IMG/VR virus record: IMGVR_UViG_3300008459_000194
Span: 1-33,328 of that record
Source: a virus
Direction: 5' to 3' (one strand)
Length of the DNA stretch: 33,328 nucleotides
Part shown: piece after piece, positions 31,371 to 33,328 of the stretch
Layout: every line of letters starts with the position of its first letter
Position numbering within the stretch: position 1 is the first letter of the stretch
Program-made: the position numbers and the translations under genes
Notes under the pieces: generated by a model
What the model was told of the DNA's origin: nothing
What the model saw: only the letters and a program-made list of their open reading frames with translations
Database searches by the model: none

Positions 31371-31847
31371 ATGGGAAGGTATATCTCAACTAAATTATTT
31401 GACAATTATTCAGTAGCTATACGCCAATGGAAAGCACAGCATTCACACTGTCAGTTATTACATGGTTATGCTTTAAAATTTAAAGTATGGTTTGCATCTA
31501 ATGAACCGTTAGAAGAAAATCAATTAGATGATATGAATTGGATTGTAGACTATGGTGGATTTAAAGACGCACCTAAAGGTAATGGATTAAAATCATGGAT
31601 GGACCATATGTGGGATCATACTTTATTAATCCAAAAAGATGATCCATTTGTAGATATATTTGAACAGATGGGTCAAATGGGTTTAGCTAAAGTACATTTA
31701 CTAGATAAAATGGGAGCTGAAAGTAATGCTAAGTTAGTATTTGATAAATTTAATGAAGTTTTATCTAAAACAGATGCGGGTAGATGTAAGTGTATTAAAG
31801 TAGAATGTTTTGAAAACGATAAAAATAGTAGCATTTATGAAGGATAA
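31371..31847 (+). CDS. queD: 6-carboxy-tetrahydropterin synthase QueD-like (variant zinc site)
   Basis: A 158-aa member of the QueD/PTPS family, which converts dihydroneopterin triphosphate to 6-carboxy-tetrahydropterin. The catalytic cysteine is C27 (SHCQLLHGY) and D-H occurs in MWDHTLLI; E in VKVECFE-like closing strand. In E. coli QueD zinc is held by H16, H31 and H33; here H31 is kept, Y33 replaces the second His of HGH, and residue 16 is A. A nearby H24/H26 could substitute. RQWKAQHSHC...HGY looks like a separate phage branch. The stop overlaps the queE start by 11 bases, so the two are coupled. Confidence 0.75.
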   Translation: MGRYISTKLFDNYSVAIRQWKAQHSHCQLLHGYALKFKVWFASNEPLEENQLDDMNWIVDYGGFKDAPKGNGLKSWMDHMWDHTLLIQKDDPFVDIFEQMGQMGLAKVHLLDKMGAESNAKLVFDKFNEVLSKTDAGRCKCIKVECFENDKNSSIYEG

Positions 31848-32613
31848 TTTAGATTATAATAAAGTACAACCTATAATAGAAGCATATGTTTGTGTGCAGA
31901 CTGAAGGTTCAAGAGCAGGATATCCTCATTTTTTAGTTCGTACTACTGGATGTACTCATAGATGCTATTTTGGTGAAGGAGGGTGGTGTGATTCTTGGTA
32001 TACAAGTATCCACCCTGAAAAGGGTACTTGGACATTAAATGCCATTAAAGAATTATTTGAAGCAAATCCTCAAATCAATCACTTAATGATATCAGGTGGA
32101 TCTCCAACTATGCATCCTGAGTTAGTCGATGAATTAATCAATATGGCTAAACAAATGAGAGGGATGTATGTTACAATAGAGACTGAAGGTAGTCATTATA
32201 TTGAAACTAATTATAAAATTGATTTAATATCTTTATCTCCTAAATTCTCAAATTCAGTACCTAAACTAGGAACTAAAACACCTGCGGATAAAGATGTAGA
32301 TCAGAAAATGATTAATCAACATAATAAATTTAGAATGAAACATGATGAAATAAAAAAACTTTTAAATTATCATTTAGATTACCATTTTAAACCTGTTGTA
32401 GATAGAAATGAACCTGAAATATGGAACGAGATTGAAGAATTTATTAAAATACATGATATTCCAAAGAATAAAGTATGGGTTATGCCTGCTGGAGATACTT
32501 TAGATAAATTACAACCTAACTATCCTTATGTAATGGAAGAATGTATTAAACGAGGATATAATTTTACAGGTAGAGCTCATATTGTAGCATATAATGATAA
32601 ACGTGGAGTATAA
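31837..32613 (+). CDS. queE: 7-carboxy-7-deazaguanine synthase QueE (radical SAM)
   Basis: A 258-aa radical SAM enzyme making CDG from 6-carboxy-tetrahydropterin. I take the ATG at 31837 over a TTG at 31810 that lies deeper in queD. Motifs: Q-T-E-G-S (QueE substrate region), TTGCTHRC with C39-x3-C43, then F-G-E-G-G-W and C51, giving CX3CX7C for the iron-sulfur cluster instead of CX3CX2C; WCDSWYTSIHPEKG follows; LMISGGSPTMHPEL carries GGxP; VTIETEGSHY and ISLSPKFSNS complete the barrel. Length is near E. coli QueE (223 aa) plus a helical insertion. Located between queD and the phosphoribosyltransferase. Confidence 0.82.
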   Translation: MKDNLDYNKVQPIIEAYVCVQTEGSRAGYPHFLVRTTGCTHRCYFGEGGWCDSWYTSIHPEKGTWTLNAIKELFEANPQINHLMISGGSPTMHPELVDELINMAKQMRGMYVTIETEGSHYIETNYKIDLISLSPKFSNSVPKLGTKTPADKDVDQKMINQHNKFRMKHDEIKKLLNYHLDYHFKPVVDRNEPEIWNEIEEFIKIHDIPKNKVWVMPAGDTLDKLQPNYPYVMEECIKRGYNFTGRAHIVAYNDKRGV

Positions 32614-32625
32614 ATAAAAATAGTT

Positions 32626-33120
32626 ATGGAAATATTATATAGTAAAGAGCAAATCGAAACAGTAGTTAATTATATTGCTAACCAAATTGACAAAGATAAT
32701 ATTGATGCAGAGCCACCAGTAATGGTTTGTGTATTGAATGGTGCATTTATGTTTTTTTCTGATTTAGTAAAAAATTTAACTATTGATTGTAAAGTAGATT
32801 TTATTCGAGCCCACTCATATCAGGGAAAAACTCAATCTGAGTTAAAAATTACTAAGTCTATTGATACTTGTATTTTCAATAAAACAGTTTATTTAGTAGA
32901 TGATATCCTAGATTCAGGAGTTACCATAAATAAACTTACAGAACATTTACAATTACTTAATCCTAAAAAAGTAGTTCCTGTTACTTTATTTAAAAAAGTA
33001 TCAACTCCTACAAATGGAATTTATGGAATTGATCTTCCTGAAGGTGTTTGGATTTACGGATATGGATTAGATGATGAAAATGGTTATAAAAGAAATCTTC
33101 CAAATATTTTTAAAGGATAA
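32626..33120 (+). CDS. Hypoxanthine/guanine phosphoribosyltransferase-like
   Basis: A 164-aa type I phosphoribosyltransferase, close to bacterial Hpt length (about 180 aa). VMVCVLNGAFMFFSDLVKNL has the phosphate-binding loop I, DFIRAHSYQG matches the flexible loop, and VYLVDDILDSGVTI is the PRPP-binding signature with the two acidic residues. The end (YGIDLPEGVWIYGYGLDDENGYKRNLPNIF) resembles the purine-contacting hood of HPRT proteins. It would convert hypoxanthine or guanine to IMP or GMP. Adjacent to queC/D/E and dpdA it may salvage guanine released by base exchange, or feed GTP to the pathway. Confidence 0.82.
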   Translation: MEILYSKEQIETVVNYIANQIDKDNIDAEPPVMVCVLNGAFMFFSDLVKNLTIDCKVDFIRAHSYQGKTQSELKITKSIDTCIFNKTVYLVDDILDSGVTINKLTEHLQLLNPKKVVPVTLFKKVSTPTNGIYGIDLPEGVWIYGYGLDDENGYKRNLPNIFKG

Positions 33121-33121
33121 A

Positions 33122-33259
33122 ATGCATGAATTTATTCATTTTATAGGAATTTGCCCAGATAGCTTGGGCCACCTAGATCTTTTAGATATATTCATCTCAA
33201 ATTATCAAGATATTATAAATTTAATAAATCGTACTTATAATAAAATTAAAAACATATGA
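33122..33259 (+). CDS. Small 45-aa protein, unknown
   Basis: A 45-aa ORF starting ATG at 33122, one base after the hpt-like stop. I prefer this start to one at 33071 inside the preceding gene. Composition is aromatic and Ile/Leu rich (HEFIHFIGI, LGHLDLLDIFISNYQDIINLINRTY), two short amphipathic helices, with a single C. Its stop (TGA) overlaps the next ATG in ATGA, a translational coupling signal, so it belongs to the same operon. Function unknown. Confidence 0.5.
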   Translation: MHEFIHFIGICPDSLGHLDLLDIFISNYQDIINLINRTYNKIKNI

Positions 33260-33328
33260 AATATATAGAAAAAGCAAACGAAAACCAACCCCGCGATCCT
33301 AAAGAAATTGAAAAAATGATTAAAGAAG
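33256..33328 (+). CDS. Start of next gene, possibly GTP cyclohydrolase I (3' truncated)
   Basis: Only 24 codons are visible (KYIEKANENQPRDPKEIEKMIKE), starting in an ATGA overlap with the 45-aa gene. The D-P-K-E-I-E-K helix resembles the N-terminal helix of folE-type GTP cyclohydrolase I, the one step of preQ0 synthesis not otherwise seen here, but the length is too small to be sure. The reading is a context-driven guess. Confidence 0.4.
   Translation, partial: MKYIEKANENQPRDPKEIEKMIKE

Noticed and set aside
31810-31836. Upstream TTG start for queE
   Set aside because: The residues are not needed for the radical SAM fold, and an ATG at 31837 gives the tight overlap typical of this genome.
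33071-33259. Longer start of the 45-aa gene inside the phosphoribosyltransferase
   Set aside because: An ATG at 33122, one base past the preceding stop, is a better start and avoids a 50-base overlap.
1-33328. CRISPR array, insertion sequence, integrase or transposase
   Set aside because: No regularly spaced repeats, terminal inverted repeats, or recombinase motifs were seen. The nrdB repeat pair is the only long direct repeat noticed.

Overview
The window reads as part of the genome of a lytic, T4-like contractile-tailed phage (myovirus) that most likely infects a Bacteroidetes/Flavobacteriia host. Nearly every base is coding, all genes lie on the + strand, and the DNA is very AT-rich. The phage assignment rests on a syntenic T4-type neck-sheath-tube-baseplate block and a T4-type replication block (gp32, UvsX, RNase H/FEN, gp41). 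The host is inferred from four signs: starts preceded by A-rich leaders instead of Shine-Dalgarno sites; promoter-like pairs of TTTG (or near TTTG), a 19-20 nt spacer, and TATATTTA, close to the Bacteroidetes -33/-7 boxes; an ILDKIS...SLS motif typical of Bacteroidetes proteins; and a small protein ending in an SSB-like DDELPF tip.

Layout. 1-754: 3' part of a fibre or adhesin-like gene. 804-3319: neck and tail-completion proteins (gp13-, gp14- and gp15-like). 3394-6020: sheath and tube, each followed by a hairpin terminator. 6095-9932: small coiled-coil gene, gp26-like tail chaperone/hub protein with an overlapping +1-frame partner, and tape measure. 9964-16325: baseplate genes, including a LysM gp53-like protein and a 1014-aa hub with a C-terminal M15 peptidase. 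16326-16451: a GC-richer structured RNA/terminator and an early-type promoter at the late/early junction. 16452-22729: replication block with a small, exonuclease-less-looking family A DNA polymerase. 22786-27163: nrdB and nrdA interleaved with three accessory genes. 27178-29091: unknown small protein, membrane protein, lipoprotein. 29096-33328: a 7-deazaguanine pathway (DpdA-like transglycosylase, QueC, thioredoxin, QueD, QueE, phosphoribosyltransferase, and the start of a further gene).

Most interesting features. (1) Two paralogous proteins flanking nrdA start with a 10-residue leader ending LNE|G or LSE|G, like a T4 capsid-targeting sequence and prohead-protease site, followed by an ADP-ribosyltransferase-like H-F-T ... 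S-x-T-R ... E-E-R pattern. They could be Alt-like effectors packaged in the head and injected. (2) The gene between nrdB and the first paralog has a similar leader and lies between two copies of the nrdB 3' end, 37 bp identical and then synonymous-recoded, a footprint of cargo insertion. (3) The 7-deazaguanine genes have unusual metal/cluster sites: QueC without its zinc cysteines, QueD with HGY for HGH, QueE with CX3CX7C. Their neighbourhood with a purine phosphoribosyltransferase suggests DNA base replacement with salvage of the released guanine.

All functional names come from reading motifs and synteny without database searches.
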